A stretch of DNA of 64,000 nucleotides from Woeseiaceae bacterium (GCA_021773075.1 JAJFKT010000012.1:62001-126000); one strand, 5' to 3'; positions 51,867 to 60,823 are shown, counted from the first letter of the stretch. Numbers and translations are program-made. Notes: generated by a model not told the origin, from the letters alone.

Positions 51867-51990
51867 AGTGTCGCCTGTGGGTCACCAGCAGAAATTATAG
51901 CTTAACATTTGCGACCGGTTCCTTCCGAGCGCTAAGCAGCCGCCTGGCCATGAAGAGAGTGACCGACGCGGTTAGGCCAGGAACGGACGA
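51867..51990 (-). repeat. Array repeat E1
   Basis: 124-bp imperfect palindrome, subtype shared with the copy at 56203 (centre GGCTGCTTAGCG, AATGTTAAGCTATAATTTC). Minus-strand ends are CGTTCCTGGCC (stop side) and GGTGACCCACAGGCGAC. It begins 6 nt after the stop of the 51997 gene. A TATAAT hexamer is at 51894-51899, 27 nt from the promoter-side edge, pointing at the HEAT gene. Confidence 0.9.
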
Positions 51991-51996
51991 TCGCTT

Positions 51997-52227
51997 TCAC
52001 TCTTCGTAGATCGAGTTATAAGCCATCGAAGTTGCGACACCGACAATGTAACCAGCGGGTAATCCGAGTTCGACAGGCATTGGAGTTAGAGCACCAAGGA
52101 ATGCTCCGCCAAGCCTGAACAGTAGGCCACGTCGAAATGACCAGGAGCCGGCAAACCAGTGTCTAAATTGCCACCCGAACCAAACCAGAAAAGCAATTGC
52201 GACAGTTATTTTTAGCAATTCAGGCAT
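51997..52227 (-). CDS. Small membrane protein, cassette gene
   Basis: 76 residues, unrecognised. One N-terminal hydrophobic helix (LLKITVAIAFLVWFGWQF), a basic stretch (SWSFRRGLLFRLGG) and a second hydrophobic region rich in glycine (GAFLGALTPMPVELGLPAGY). Probably two membrane segments. The ATG is 17 nt beyond the repeat at 52245; the stop is 6 nt before the repeat at 51867. Confidence 0.65.
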   Translation of the reverse strand: MPELLKITVAIAFLVWFGWQFRHWFAGSWSFRRGLLFRLGGAFLGALTPMPVELGLPAGYIVGVATSMAYNSIYEE

Positions 52228-52244
52228 GACTTTCGACTTCTCTC

Positions 52245-52369
52245 GACTGGCTGCAATGGGTCACGAGCAGAAAGTTTACATGATTTTTCACGGCCGGCTG
52301 CAATGCGAAGTAAAGCAGCCTGTCGTTTTTCTTCCTGGCGAACTTCGGCACCCGGCCACTAGCGGCCGT
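52245..52369 (-). repeat. Array repeat E2
   Basis: 125-bp copy, same subtype as the one at 54132 (GCCGAAGTTCGCCAGGAAG ... AATCATGTAAACTTTCTGC on the minus strand). The inner stem CTGC/GCAG encloses TTTACTTCGCATT. The stop codon of the 52359 gene and its last residues (Gly-Arg) lie inside the repeat arm. The -10-like TAAACT is at 52273-52278. Confidence 0.9.
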
Positions 52370-52781
52370 AGTAGTCTTTGTGCTTTTCGCTTATCCAGTT
52401 GAGGAAATCTGGGTCATCAACATCTTCTGGTGCGGGCGACATCCGCACGCCCCAATCACGATTCTCCATTATCAATTCAACAACCAAGCTGTGCGAGCAG
52501 GCTTGATCTTGCTGCGCGAACATTGCGCCGGAAATTAGGCTTGTTGCCGCCCGTTCAGACACGCCAGAATTCGACAATAGCGGTTTCACGTCGGTAGTCG
52601 AACCGTTCGGTTGTATCGTGAATTGCACAACCACAATCCCCCATGCGTCTCGCCGAAATTCCACACTCGGGAACGGGACTTGCCGCTTCGCGACGATTTT
52701 TTCTTCTCTGTCACAGGTCGGTAGCGCCGCGTCTGGTGGCGGTGAGGTGATGAGTAACAAGGAAACCAATAGGTACGTCAT
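52359..52781 (-). CDS. Exported protein with TonB C-terminal-like domain
   Basis: 140 residues with an N-terminal signal (MTYLLVSLLLITSPPP, cleavage about ALP). The core VVVQFTIQPNGSTTDVKPLLSN with a later alpha-helix resembles the TonB C-terminal domain, without the N-terminal TonB anchor and proline region. Possibly a free periplasmic domain; role unknown. The last two residues and stop are encoded by the repeat at 52245. Confidence 0.7.
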   Translation of the reverse strand: MTYLLVSLLLITSPPPDAALPTCDREEKIVAKRQVPFPSVEFRRDAWGIVVVQFTIQPNGSTTDVKPLLSNSGVSERAATSLISGAMFAQQDQACSHSLVVELIMENRDWGVRMSPAPEDVDDPDFLNWISEKHKDYYGR

Positions 52782-52802
52782 CCGACAACAAAACTCGCTT
52801 AC

Positions 52803-52930
52803 GTGAGCGGCTCCTTTGGGTCACCAACAGCCTGCCAGCATCGTACCACGCTGACTTCTGCTTTCGAACGCTTACCAGCCTGTCGCTCTGTGAATACGCT
52901 AACTTCTCAGTTCGGCCAAAACCGGACACG
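52803..52930 (-). repeat. Array repeat E3
   Basis: 128-bp copy. The stop-side half (TTTTGGCCGAACTGAGAAGTT) matches the copy at 55456, whereas the promoter-side half (TTCGAAAGCAGAAGTC, GGTACGATG) matches the copy at 62621, so it looks mosaic. It begins 22 nt after the stop of the SnoaL-like gene. The -10-like TACGAT is at 52840-52845. Confidence 0.88.
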
Positions 52931-52952
52931 TCAGGCCTAGCGAGGTACTTGG

Positions 52953-53324
52953 CTATCTGGATGCTCTCGGTAATTCACCGAAAAAGCCTATTACGCAAAC
53001 AATGCGCCCTGAAGAGTCTGTCTCCACGACATCGAATCCCGGTAATACAAGTTCGCCGTCGTTATTGTGTATAGCCCAGTGATAACGATGAAATCCGTGT
53101 TGAGAGTCTACTTTGCTAGTTCGCGAGTAGACGTTACCAGGGTTCTTGGCATGCACTTCGTAAACATTGGCTTCAAACGCATCAATTCCAGTCACATCAA
53201 TAGACGGGTCAACAAAGCGAACTTGCGGCGCTAGCGCCCTCCTAAGGTGTGACGGAACGAGTGAGGCATCTGACTCATTCCAGGCAGCTAGCATGTGATC
53301 GAAAGATTCCGGGTAATCGGACAT
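52953..53324 (-). CDS. SnoaL/NTF2-like protein, cassette gene
   Basis: 123 residues from the ATG at 53324, which follows GGAGTTTACA; an upstream in-frame start at 53372 has no ribosome site. The sequence (SFDHMLAAWNESDASLV ... VRFVDPSIDVTGIDAFEANV ... GFDVVETDSSGRIVCVIGFF) fits the cone-shaped SnoaL/NTF2 fold of isomerases and polyketide cyclases. Cytosolic. No specific substrate can be named. Confidence 0.78.
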   Translation of the reverse strand: MSDYPESFDHMLAAWNESDASLVPSHLRRALAPQVRFVDPSIDVTGIDAFEANVYEVHAKNPGNVYSRTSKVDSQHGFHRYHWAIHNNDGELVLPGFDVVETDSSGRIVCVIGFFGELPRASR

Positions 53325-53387
53325 TGTAAACTCCGTTTGCCTGATATGAAGTAAACCGACCTCCGAGCGCAATATTCATGCCACGCG

Positions 53388-53511
53388 CATGTCTGCTCTG
53401 GGTCATCTGCAGAAATTATAACTCAAGATGAGCGTCCGGCTGCTATGCGAAGTAAAGCAGCCCGTCGCGCTGCGAACACTCGAACTTCTCGGTTCGGCCA
53501 GAAGCGGTCAC
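53388..53511 (-). repeat. Array repeat E4
   Basis: 124-bp copy, same subtype as 55456. Minus-strand ends CGCTTCTGGCCGAACCGAGAA and GATGACCCAGAGCAGACAT. Inner stem CTGC/GCAG present. It starts 7 nt after the stop of the 53519 gene. Perfect TATAAT at 53415-53420, 27 nt from the promoter-side edge. Confidence 0.91.
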
Positions 53512-53518
53512 TGCGACA

Positions 53519-54067
53519 TCAATCAGGCCTTACAAGTTTTGCCAAATCGCATCCCGTTACGCTCTTTAGGCCAATCGATATTGCCCTTTTACCGTCCTCG
53601 CTCAGCCCCAATTTGTATAACGGACTGGTTTCTCCATTATGCAGGTGCATATGTACGTCTGTGCCGTCATCAAATCCCGCCCACGCGACATAGTCGTGAG
53701 AGTCTTCACCATGCTTGTCATCGATTTTATAAAATTCGTCATCCCAGCGTTCGGCGGCCGTATCATCAATTTCGCGTTCAATTTCGCGGAAGTCACCAGA
53801 AATGATGGCTATATGCACTCCAAACACTATGCCGTCTGGCCGAACGTAGAAAAACAGCTCATTGAAGTTCGCACCAAAAGTTTCGCCCAGATGATCGACC
53901 CATAGAACGCCGTAGTCACCGTGGTAAATTGCGCTGGGAAATTGCTCGAGTACGTCACCAACAGATGCTTCACAAAATTCAATTCCCATCCAAGTGAATT
54001 GTTCTTCGTTCGCAGCGAATCCGAAATTGGCAGCTAAGATTAGTAAGATGAGAGCGGACTGTCGCAT
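53519..54067 (-). CDS. Exported hypothetical protein, cassette gene
   Basis: 182 residues from the ATG at 54067, which follows GGAGTTTCAC. Signal peptide MRQSALILLILAANFGFAAN. The mature part (EQFTWMGIEFCEASVGDVLE ... YGVLWVDHLGETFGANFNEL) is not a family I recognise; it contains repeated VSVGD-like and beta-rich stretches. Periplasmic. Lies between repeats 53388 and 54132. Confidence 0.68.
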   Translation of the reverse strand: MRQSALILLILAANFGFAANEEQFTWMGIEFCEASVGDVLEQFPSAIYHGDYGVLWVDHLGETFGANFNELFFYVRPDGIVFGVHIAIISGDFREIEREIDDTAAERWDDEFYKIDDKHGEDSHDYVAWAGFDDGTDVHMHLHNGETSPLYKLGLSEDGKRAISIGLKSVTGCDLAKLVRPD

Positions 54068-54131
54068 GTGAAACTCCACTGATTTCGCATTCAATACTGG
54101 TTGGACATATCCATTCAGACAAAATGCACGC

Positions 54132-54258
54132 TAATGTCCGCTTTGGGTCAGCAGCAGAAAGTTTACATGATTTTTCGTGACCGGCTGCAATGCGAAGTAA
54201 AGCAGACCGTCGTTTTTCTTCCTGGCGAACTTCGGCAGTCGGCCACAAGCAGACGCTC
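54132..54258 (-). repeat. Array repeat E5
   Basis: 127-bp copy, same subtype as 52245. Outer arms on the minus strand are GAGCGTCTGCTTGTGGCC and CTGACCCAAAGCGGACATTA, which pair imperfectly; inner arms GACGGTCTGC and GCAGCCGGTC pair around TTTACTTCGCATT. It starts 12 nt after the threonine synthase-like stop. The -10-like TAAACT is at 54160-54165. Confidence 0.92.
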
Positions 54259-54270
54259 ATACGAGTCAAT

Positions 54271-55395
54271 TTATCTCCCAAGATTGTCTTCGTAAAACTG
54301 CGTCGTCTTTAGACCCGTACCGGTCAGAATTACAACAGTACGTTCGGATGGATTGATTGTTCCGGACTCAATCAGCTTGCCCACCGCTGCCGCCGCGTGG
54401 GCGGAGGTTGGTTCGGCATACAGGCCTTGTCGCGCCAATCTCAAGCTCGCCTCAATAATTTCGGTTTCATCAACGGCGACAGTTCCACCGCCGCTTTCCC
54501 TGAGAGCGTTGAGCATCTCTATCAAACGAATTGGGCGCTTTATGGCAGTGCCTTCCGCCACGGTGGGTAGAAAGTCGCTGTCAACAAGATTGTCAGCGCC
54601 AGCTTGAAAGCTCGCGTGAAGCGGAGCGCAGTTCGCTGGTTGAGAAGCGAATAGCTTAGGCAGCTTGTCGATTTCGCCTGAAGACTTCAGCTCAGTGAAC
54701 GCAATATGACAGCCCAAAAGATTGCTACCGGCAGACGAAGGGATGAGGATGTTATCGGGTGCTCGAAAGCCGCAGTCCTCCCAAAGTTCGTATCCCAGAG
54801 TTTTCGTACCTTGAAGGAAAAACGGATGCCAGTTGTGGCTCGCGTAGAAAACATCTGATGATTGCTCAATTGCAGCGGCTTCTGTCGCCTCGCGTGGGCC
54901 AGGTATCAACTCCACTTCAGCGCCATATGCTCTAACCTGGGCTATTTTGGCGGGTGAGGTGGACGCGGGAACGAGCACTTTCACTTGCATACCGCCCGCA
55001 GCTCCGTATCCGGCAACAGACGATCCGCCGTTACCTGAGCTGTCTTCCAATACTGATTGGATTCCTTGCTGCCTCAACAAAGACAGCATGACCGACGTGC
55101 CGCGGTCTTTGAAGGACCCTGTGGGCGAGAACCATTCGAGCTTGAACAGACATGACGCGCCGCAGTAATTGGCACCAACAAGTGGTGAGCAGCCCTCTCC
55201 CATTGAGATAGGTTCGCGGACATCCAGCGGAAACGCCTTGCGATACCTCCAAATCGAACGAGTCGAGGTGACGATGTCCTTTCGCCGGATTCCCTGAAGC
55301 TGCGAGAGCATCAAGGGATTGCCATTCGGCGAACGCCAGATTGGTGTGTCTATCGAATACTCTTCATCGGTACGTGGATCGACATAACTAACCAA
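54271..55395 (-). CDS. Threonine synthase-like PLP enzyme, cassette gene
   Basis: 374 residues with a TTG start after GGGGGG. Fold-type II PLP enzyme. The Schiff-base lysine is K96 in PTGSFKDRGTS, the phosphate loop is SSGNGGSSVAGYGA, and the C-terminus has VVILTGTGLKTTQF, all as in threonine synthase. The N-terminal zinc-like cysteines of some relatives are missing. It may be a second threonine synthase or a beta-eliminating relative. A metabolic enzyme is unusual cargo for such an array. Framed by repeats 54132 and 55456. Confidence 0.85.
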   Translation of the reverse strand: MVSYVDPRTDEEYSIDTPIWRSPNGNPLMLSQLQGIRRKDIVTSTRSIWRYRKAFPLDVREPISMGEGCSPLVGANYCGASCLFKLEWFSPTGSFKDRGTSVMLSLLRQQGIQSVLEDSSGNGGSSVAGYGAAGGMQVKVLVPASTSPAKIAQVRAYGAEVELIPGPREATEAAAIEQSSDVFYASHNWHPFFLQGTKTLGYELWEDCGFRAPDNILIPSSAGSNLLGCHIAFTELKSSGEIDKLPKLFASQPANCAPLHASFQAGADNLVDSDFLPTVAEGTAIKRPIRLIEMLNALRESGGGTVAVDETEIIEASLRLARQGLYAEPTSAHAAAAVGKLIESGTINPSERTVVILTGTGLKTTQFYEDNLGR

Positions 55396-55455
55396 GATAC
55401 CCCCCGTTAGATAAGGGCCTGAAGCCCCGGTTTTTCGTTTTTACTCGCGAAGACT

Positions 55456-55582
55456 GAACGTCTGCAATGGGTCATTTGCGGAAATTATAACTCAAGATGA
55501 GCGGCCGACTGCTATGCGAAGTAAAGCAGCCCGTCGTGCTCTGAACACTCAAACTTCTCAGTTCGGCCAGAACCAGCCGTTC
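55456..55582 (-). repeat. Array repeat E6
   Basis: 127-bp copy, same subtype as 53388. Minus-strand ends GAACGGCTGGTTCTGGCCGA and AATGACCCATTGCAGACGTT. Inner stem CTGC/GCAG encloses TTTACTTCGCATA. It starts 8 nt after the stop of the 55591 gene. TATAAT at 55484-55489. Confidence 0.92.
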
Positions 55583-55590
55583 AAGACGGT

Positions 55591-56175
55591 TCATCGAGGG
55601 GCCATATTCTTATCGATACATGTATGAAACATGGCTTCCCAGATGTGAAAGTCCTGGGCACCAGACGGGTAAATTGTTGACAGCCGTTCATCGCCGTTCG
55701 CGAGTCGGACTACCACATCCACCCGCTCGTTTGCCCGGAATTTGCTAAGCAACGTCGAGCTCGCCTCCTCATCTAACCGGAATATGTATACGCCATATCT
55801 TGGATCTCTCGGCTGCTGAAGCTCGAAATCACCAATCTTTGCGGATACGACTCGACCTGTTGGAGGTGGCAGTTTGTTGCTTACACTATAAATATAGAAC
55901 TGAAATTTGATCCTAGAAAGTTCCGATTCAGGGTATAGGTTGACATGTGTGTCCGTTAGCGCGATGAAGTTTACGAAAGCCTTTTTGTAACCCGTATTCG
56001 CCAGAAAACCTTGTCGTTCGCTATCCGCTTTGTAATCAAGTTTGAGCTCACAATACGTGTTCCAAACATTCGCATCCCATCCATATGACCACTCGAGAGG
56101 TGTATCACTTGCGTCAGCTGAAATGTGAGCCAAGAGTAGGGATGCGATCAGCAGAGTTGCCGGCTTGTTAGACAT
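55591..56175 (-). CDS. Exported hypothetical protein, cassette gene
   Basis: 194 residues. Signal peptide about 1-22 (NKPATLLIASLLLAHISADA). The mature part begins TPLEWSYGWDANVWNTYCEL and is beta-rich, with two cysteines; I do not recognise a family. Ribosome site GGTGAGC before the ATG, which is 27 nt beyond repeat 56203. Confidence 0.68.
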   Translation of the reverse strand: MSNKPATLLIASLLLAHISADASDTPLEWSYGWDANVWNTYCELKLDYKADSERQGFLANTGYKKAFVNFIALTDTHVNLYPESELSRIKFQFYIYSVSNKLPPPTGRVVSAKIGDFELQQPRDPRYGVYIFRLDEEASSTLLSKFRANERVDVVVRLANGDERLSTIYPSGAQDFHIWEAMFHTCIDKNMAPR

Positions 56176-56202
56176 TTGTAGCTCACCAAATTTAAAGATT
56201 CT

Positions 56203-56326
56203 GAATGGCTGCTGTGGGTCACCTGCAGAAATTATAGCTTAACATTTGCGACCGGCTCCTTCCGAACGCTAAGCAGCCTCCTGGCCGTGAAGAGGGTGAC
56301 TGACGCGGTTCGGCCACTTACGGTCA
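56203..56326 (-). repeat. Array repeat E7
   Basis: 124-bp copy, same subtype as 51867 (AACCGCGTCAGTCACCCTCT on the minus strand). The TGA stop of the SRPBCC gene overlaps its stop-side end. TATAAT at 56231-56236, 28 nt from the promoter-side edge. Confidence 0.91.
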
Positions 56327-56866
56327 CTGAGATTCGGCCAGCTCCCGCAACCTTCCTAGAAACCTGTTCTCCCACATCGCTCTCGTACGTTCGTTAAATT
56401 CCTGCGACTCTCGCACGGCTTTTTGCGGATTATCACCGGTGCCGTCCCATGTGTACCTACGGCTCATGATAACCCTAACGGTGGTTATTCCTTCGACCTC
56501 ATCCAAGGTGACTACTGCAACACCCGTCGACGATTCTCCATTAAACGTTACAGGTAGATTTGAGATAACAAGTAAATCGTCTGGTATTGTTTTTGTGATC
56601 TGAATTAAAAAGTCTTGCCCCTCATAGAGTCTACGAACTTCGCCCTCTTGATTCGGCGTGCCAGATACTAGGGCCATCTCAAATTCGTACATCCACGAGG
56701 AAATGTCAATTAAGTGCGCCCAAACAGTATCGGCCGATGCGCCTATCTCAACTGTGTACTGCGAAACGTAGCTGTAAGAATTTCCGTCAGGTTCTGCGGT
56801 AATCGTGTCAGATGCTGTTGCGCAGGAAGCGATCAGCAACGTCGCCAAGCAAATTATCGACTTCAT
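56324..56866 (-). CDS. SRPBCC-domain lipoprotein, cassette gene
   Basis: 180 residues from the ATG at 56866 (ribosome site GGAGC). The lipobox LIASC gives C15. The body (YTVEIGASADTVWAHLIDISSWMYEFEMA ends about residue 66) is the start of a START/SRPBCC fold with a hydrophobic ligand pocket. A ligand cannot be named. The stop lies inside repeat 56203; the next repeat upstream is at 56896. Confidence 0.75.
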   Translation of the reverse strand: MKSIICLATLLIASCATASDTITAEPDGNSYSYVSQYTVEIGASADTVWAHLIDISSWMYEFEMALVSGTPNQEGEVRRLYEGQDFLIQITKTIPDDLLVISNLPVTFNGESSTGVAVVTLDEVEGITTVRVIMSRRYTWDGTGDNPQKAVRESQEFNERTRAMWENRFLGRLRELAESQ

Positions 56867-56895
56867 CCAAAGTGCTCCTATACATCTTCTGTGCA

Positions 56896-57021
56896 CGAAC
56901 TTCTGCTTTGGGTCACCAGCAAAAAGTTTACATGATTTCTCGCGACCGGCTGCAATCCGAAGTAGAGCAGACTATTTAATTCTGAACATCCTTATTTCTG
57001 AGTTCGGCCAGAAGCAGTCAC
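56896..57021 (-). repeat. Array repeat E8
   Basis: 126-bp mosaic copy. The stop-side half (GCTTCTGGCCGAACTCAGAA) is of the 53388/55456 subtype; the promoter-side half (GAAATCATGTAAACTTT) is of the 52245/54132 subtype. It starts 25 nt after the last gene of the arsenic operon. The -10-like TAAACT is at 56925-56930. Confidence 0.9.
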
Positions 57022-57046
57022 TCGTCTTGTCTATCCTGACGGTACA

Positions 57047-57277
57047 TCAGCCCAGGTATTTCTTGAGTTTCTCCGCACTGGGTACAGTGCCTTCGATCAC
57101 AATATCGTCATTCACAGCCAATGCAGGGGTGCGCATCACGCCCGCGTCGATGATGGTATTCATGTCAGTCACTTTCTCAATGTCGTAACTGATTCCCAGT
57201 TCCTGCGCTGCCGCTTCGGCGTGTTGTGTCAGTAGGTTGCACTTGCTGCAACCGCTGCCGTAGATTTTCAGTTTCAC
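57047..57277 (-). CDS. Thioredoxin-fold redox protein of the ars operon
   Basis: 76 residues. Starts MKLKIYGSGCSKCNLL with the CxxC pair C10/C13, typical of the small 'redox-active disulfide' thioredoxin family often next to ArsP-type permeases. Possibly supplies electrons or carries arsenic thiolates; inference only. Last gene of the five-gene ars unit. Confidence 0.88.
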   Translation of the reverse strand: MKLKIYGSGCSKCNLLTQHAEAAAQELGISYDIEKVTDMNTIIDAGVMRTPALAVNDDIVIEGTVPSAEKLKKYLG

Positions 57278-57299
57278 GTCATGTCCTCGATCAGATCAT

Positions 57300-58619
57300 T
57301 CAGAAGAAATTTCCGTATGCATAGCCCGTAATCGTTGCCATCACCACAACGAGCGCGCAATAGACCACGGTCTTTTCGGTTCCAAGAATCGAACGTATTA
57401 CCAGCATGTTGGGGAGTGACAACGCTGGGCCTGCCAATAACAAAGCCAGCGCTGGTCCCTTGCCCATGCCGGCACCCAATAAGCCCTCGACGATGGGAAC
57501 CTCAGTCAAAGTCGAGAAATACATAAATGCACCCAGCACCGATGCCACGACCGTAGAGATCAGGGAGTTGTCCCCGACCGCCATACTCACCCATTGCGAC
57601 GGGATCAATCCCTCGAAGCCCGGTCGGCCCAAGAGAAGTCCGGCAACAAAAACACCGCCCAGAAGCAAGGGCATGATCTGCTTCGTAAAGCTCCAGGTTT
57701 CGGCTGCCCACTCCTGGTCGCGCTCACGTGTTGCGGCGATCAGCATCACACCCAACGCACCGATCACGAACGGAAATTCCGGTGTGCCGGGAAGTACCAG
57801 GGCACCGAGCAAAATAAGACCCGCGAGAATCAATAGATGCCTGGCAGGCCATTGCCAACGGAAAATCAGCAATCCTGCGAACAGGATCGCCAGCGATGAA
57901 GTGATTTGCCATTTCCACTCATAAACACGCATCCAGGCTGAGCTGTCGACGGCTGCCCAGTTGGCGAAAACCAGGATGCCTATCATCAGAGAAAAGAAAG
58001 CCACGACTGTCCCTAGCGGCTTCTCCACCTCATCGGCCTCGAATCCGCGAGCGGCGACCTGCGCTCGTTCGCGCTCTTCCTTTCGGTAAAGCAGGTGCAT
58101 GATCATGCCAATCACCAGGGCAAATACGATGGCGCCCACCACACGGGCAAGGCCCAGCTCGGCGCCCAGGACTTTCGCGGTGACAACGATTGCCATGATA
58201 TTGATCGCGGGACCGGAGTAGAGGAACGCCGTCGCTGCTCCCAATCCAGCTCCGCGTTTGTAAATACCGCCGAAGAGCGGCAAGACGGTGCAAGAACATA
58301 CGGCAAGCAACGTGCCGGAGACCGATGCCACGCTAAGGGCAATGGGCTTTGACGCCTGCGGTCCGAGAAATCGCAAGACCGATCCCTGGGTAATGTACAA
58401 CGCCATTGCCCCGGCAATAATGAACGCGGGCAGCAGGCACAGAATGACATGCTCGCGTGCATACCAATTAGTCAGGCGTATCCCTTCGAGAACCGCATTA
58501 TCAAAGCGGGCAGTTCCTGCAGGAATAAAGTAGATAAGCAGAAACAGGCTCACGAACAAGAGCAGCAGATAGCTCTGTCCCCGGTTCTCCCGGTACAGCA
58601 ATTTCAGGTTATCAAACAC
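57300..58619 (-). CDS. ArsP/DUF318-type permease of the ars operon
   Basis: 439 residues with about ten membrane helices. Near residue 106 lies LAVCSCTVLPLFGGIYKRGA, the cysteine-containing motif of UPF0718 permeases; members such as ArsP export organoarsenicals. A cytoplasmic loop is near residue 180-200. Neighbouring acr3, arsC and arsR make an arsenic role likely. Symbol left blank because UPF0718 members vary. Confidence 0.87.
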   Translation of the reverse strand: MFDNLKLLYRENRGQSYLLLLFVSLFLLIYFIPAGTARFDNAVLEGIRLTNWYAREHVILCLLPAFIIAGAMALYITQGSVLRFLGPQASKPIALSVASVSGTLLAVCSCTVLPLFGGIYKRGAGLGAATAFLYSGPAINIMAIVVTAKVLGAELGLARVVGAIVFALVIGMIMHLLYRKEERERAQVAARGFEADEVEKPLGTVVAFFSLMIGILVFANWAAVDSSAWMRVYEWKWQITSSLAILFAGLLIFRWQWPARHLLILAGLILLGALVLPGTPEFPFVIGALGVMLIAATRERDQEWAAETWSFTKQIMPLLLGGVFVAGLLLGRPGFEGLIPSQWVSMAVGDNSLISTVVASVLGAFMYFSTLTEVPIVEGLLGAGMGKGPALALLLAGPALSLPNMLVIRSILGTEKTVVYCALVVVMATITGYAYGNFF

Positions 58620-58638
58620 GTTCTTATTTTCGTTTCGC

Positions 58639-59856
58639 CTAGATTTCCGCTACCGCGGACTGCTCCCGGGGGAACCAGTGTTGCGTCCGCAAACAAAACC
58701 TCACCAACATCAACATAAGTGGCACTTCGATCAACACGCCAACCACCGTTGCGAGCGCCGCGCCCGATGACAATCCGTACAACATTGCCGCCGTCGCGAT
58801 CGCCACTTCAAAGTGGTTGGACGCACCAATCATTGCCGTCGGTGCAGCATTCTCATAGGTTAAGCCCAATAACTTGGCCAACGCATATCCCAAGGCAAAT
58901 ATCAGCACCGTCTGGACAAACAACGGGACAGCAATCCATAGAATGGTCAGTGGGTTTTGAATGATCGTCTCGCCTTTGAATGAAAAGAGCAGGACCAGTG
59001 TGACAAGCAGTGCTGTGATCGTGACCGGCGTTAAGTAGTGTAGAAACGTCTCCTTAAACCACGGTTCTCCTTTTGCCGCGATGATCCACTTGCGAGAGGC
59101 ATAACCGGCAACCAGCGGAAGCGCAACATAGATACCGATCGACAACAATAGGGCCTGCCACGGCACCGGTAACTGACCTACACCCAGTAAGAAGCCACCA
59201 AAAAACCCAAACAGAACCAACATGGTCAGTGAATTGATCGCCACCATCACCAGCGTATGCCCGTCATTGCCTTTCGAGAGATAGCCCCATACCAGAACCA
59301 TCGCCGTACAAGGTGCGATCCCAAGGAGAATGCAGCCTGCGAGGTAGCTGCGCCAAAGCGGTACCTCCAGCATCTTGACGCCATCGACGAGCACCACCTG
59401 ACCGGCACCGTAGGTGTCGCCAACCGACATGCCGGCGCCGAGTGGCATCTTCACCAGGTCAACCGCCTCTGGGCCTATGAAATTGAGAAACAACGTGCCG
59501 AGGAAGAAGCTCGAGATCGCATACATCGTGAATGGTTTGATGGCCCAGTTAATGAAGAGCGTCAAGCCCACCGGGCGCATGGCTTTGCCTGCCTTTACCA
59601 CCTCGTGAAAATCGATCTTGACCATAATTGGATACATCATGAAAAACAGACACAACGCAATGGGAATGGAAATTACCGGTGCGTCGTTAACGGTAATGGC
59701 CATACCGTCAAGCGTTTGGGCAATCTCTGGAGCCACTTTCCCAAGCAAAATCCCAACGCCGATGCTTAGCCCAACCCAAACCGTCAAATAGCGTTCAAAA
59801 AATGGCATATCCGCACCGCCAGCTCGTTTGCTGGGCGTTTCGCATTGAGCGCTCAC
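58639..59856 (-). CDS. acr3: Acr3 arsenite efflux transporter
   Basis: 405-residue inner-membrane arsenite exporter of the ACR3 (BASS) family, ten predicted helices. [20 protein letters not shown] at the N-terminus and [20 protein letters not shown] are typical, and the conserved cysteine lies in [13 protein letters not shown] near residue 180. Start overlaps the arsC stop by 4 nt. Confidence 0.94.
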   Translation of the reverse strand: MSAQCETPSKRAGGADMPFFERYLTVWVGLSIGVGILLGKVAPEIAQTLDGMAITVNDAPVISIPIALCLFFMMYPIMVKIDFHEVVKAGKAMRPVGLTLFINWAIKPFTMYAISSFFLGTLFLNFIGPEAVDLVKMPLGAGMSVGDTYGAGQVVLVDGVKMLEVPLWRSYLAGCILLGIAPCTAMVLVWGYLSKGNDGHTLVMVAINSLTMLVLFGFFGGFLLGVGQLPVPWQALLLSIGIYVALPLVAGYASRKWIIAAKGEPWFKETFLHYLTPVTITALLVTLVLLFSFKGETIIQNPLTILWIAVPLFVQTVLIFALGYALAKLLGLTYENAAPTAMIGASNHFEVAIATAAMLYGLSSGAALATVVGVLIEVPLMLMLVRFCLRTQHWFPREQSAVAEI

Positions 59857-60290
59857 TGCTCTTCTCCTTGAGTTAGTTCTGCGAGCAAACCACGGACTCG
59901 TGATTCGACCTCGTCACGCGTCGCCCTGAACTCGCTCAGAATCTCCTCTTCGGAACCCGTGGCTTTGGCCGGGTCAGTCAGCGGCCAGTGCACCTTCTTT
60001 ACATTCGGGGGTAGTACAGGACACTGTTCGTCAGCATGCCCGCACACCGTAACTACGATATCGGCCTTCTGCAGCATGTCGTCGCTGACGATGGTCGATT
60101 CCTGCCCCGAGATATCGATGCCGATTTCCTTCATCACCTCGATCGCCCTGGGGTTCTTGCCGTGCGCCTCGATACCGGCTGACTGTACTTCGACATGATC
60201 GCTGCCGACGTGTCGTGCCCAACCTTCGGCAATTTGGGAGCGGCAGGAATTTCCCGTACACAGGAAAAGTATGTTCAATGATTCAGGCAC
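59853..60290 (-). CDS. arsC: ArsC, thioredoxin-coupled arsenate reductase (LMW-PTP fold)
   Basis: 145 residues. The phosphatase-like loop is C11-TGNS-C16-R17 ([19 protein letters not shown]), and the C-terminal redox cysteine is in [15 protein letters not shown]. This is the LMW-PTP class, reducing arsenate to arsenite for Acr3. Overlaps the arsR stop by 8 nt. Confidence 0.94.
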   Translation of the reverse strand: MPESLNILFLCTGNSCRSQIAEGWARHVGSDHVEVQSAGIEAHGKNPRAIEVMKEIGIDISGQESTIVSDDMLQKADIVVTVCGHADEQCPVLPPNVKKVHWPLTDPAKATGSEEEILSEFRATRDEVESRVRGLLAELTQGEEQ

Positions 60291-60630
60291 ATTCCCTGTC
60301 CGGGCGATTATTCATTCGAGCCAGCTGCTGCCGGTCCTTTTGATACGGTTTTAGTTCGTGCAGCCGATCGTGTGTCTCTGCGATGATCTCCCTTCCCCAT
60401 TCGGGGAGCGTGGGCTCAATTCGATAGTGCATCCAGGTACCTTCTCGTCGCGATTGCACTATTCCCGCATCCCGCATCAATGCCAGATGGCGGGAAATCT
60501 TGGGCTGTGATTCGTTCAGAGCAAAGGTCAGCTCGCACACACACACTTCGCCCTCAGACTGAATGAGCATCAGCGCTCTCAGGCGAGTGGCGTCGGAAAG
60601 AATGTTGAACAGTAATTCGGGCTTCATCAT
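60283..60630 (-). CDS. arsR: ArsR, arsenic-responsive repressor
   Basis: 115-residue winged-helix repressor. The arsenite/metalloid site is CVC (C30, C32) in [13 protein letters not shown], followed by the recognition helix [16 protein letters not shown]. First gene of arsR-arsC-acr3-permease-trx. The ATG is doubled (MM), and the exact start is uncertain. It has its own promoter region, unlike the other cassettes. Confidence 0.93.
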   Translation of the reverse strand: MMKPELLFNILSDATRLRALMLIQSEGEVCVCELTFALNESQPKISRHLALMRDAGIVQSRREGTWMHYRIEPTLPEWGREIIAETHDRLHELKPYQKDRQQLARMNNRPDRECA

Positions 60631-60640
60631 GGGGGCGACG

Positions 60641-60680
60641 ATATATGGGATTACATATATATGTCAGTCCGTATATACCA
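60641..60680 (-). promoter_or_regulatory. Candidate ArsR operator/promoter region
   Basis: AT-rich segment just before arsR with a perfect 12-bp palindrome, ACATATATATGT at 60653-60664, flanked by two further ATATA blocks (about 60641 and 60672). ArsR/SmtB repressors bind this kind of interrupted palindrome. I cannot assign -35/-10 positions with confidence. Confidence 0.55.
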
Positions 60681-60823
60681 CGATGGTTTCCGTATTGTCC
60701 GAATGGACCTTCGCGCACATGAAAAACGGCTTGTGGGAGACCATCAGCTAACGGACAAATTGGAACGAACCGGAAATCGAAAGCGATCGCAGGCGTCCAT
60801 CGAACTCTATGTGCTGCAGATGT
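60681..60823. other. Non-coding stretch upstream of the ars operator
   Basis: Together with the operator this makes a 193-nt gap between arsR and repeat 60824, three times longer than any other repeat-to-gene gap in the array. I see no gene or clear signal. It may be residual DNA brought along with the arsenic operon. Confidence 0.4.

Noticed and set aside
53979..54281. A 100-residue minus-strand frame through repeat 54132
   Set aside because: It reads through the repeat and into the next gene in the wrong frame, with no conserved counterpart at other copies.
54101..54295. Short frame MDISIQTKCTLMSALGQQQK on the plus strand
   Set aside because: It is the antisense reading of array repeat 54132; similar short frames in other copies show it is repeat-derived, not a gene.
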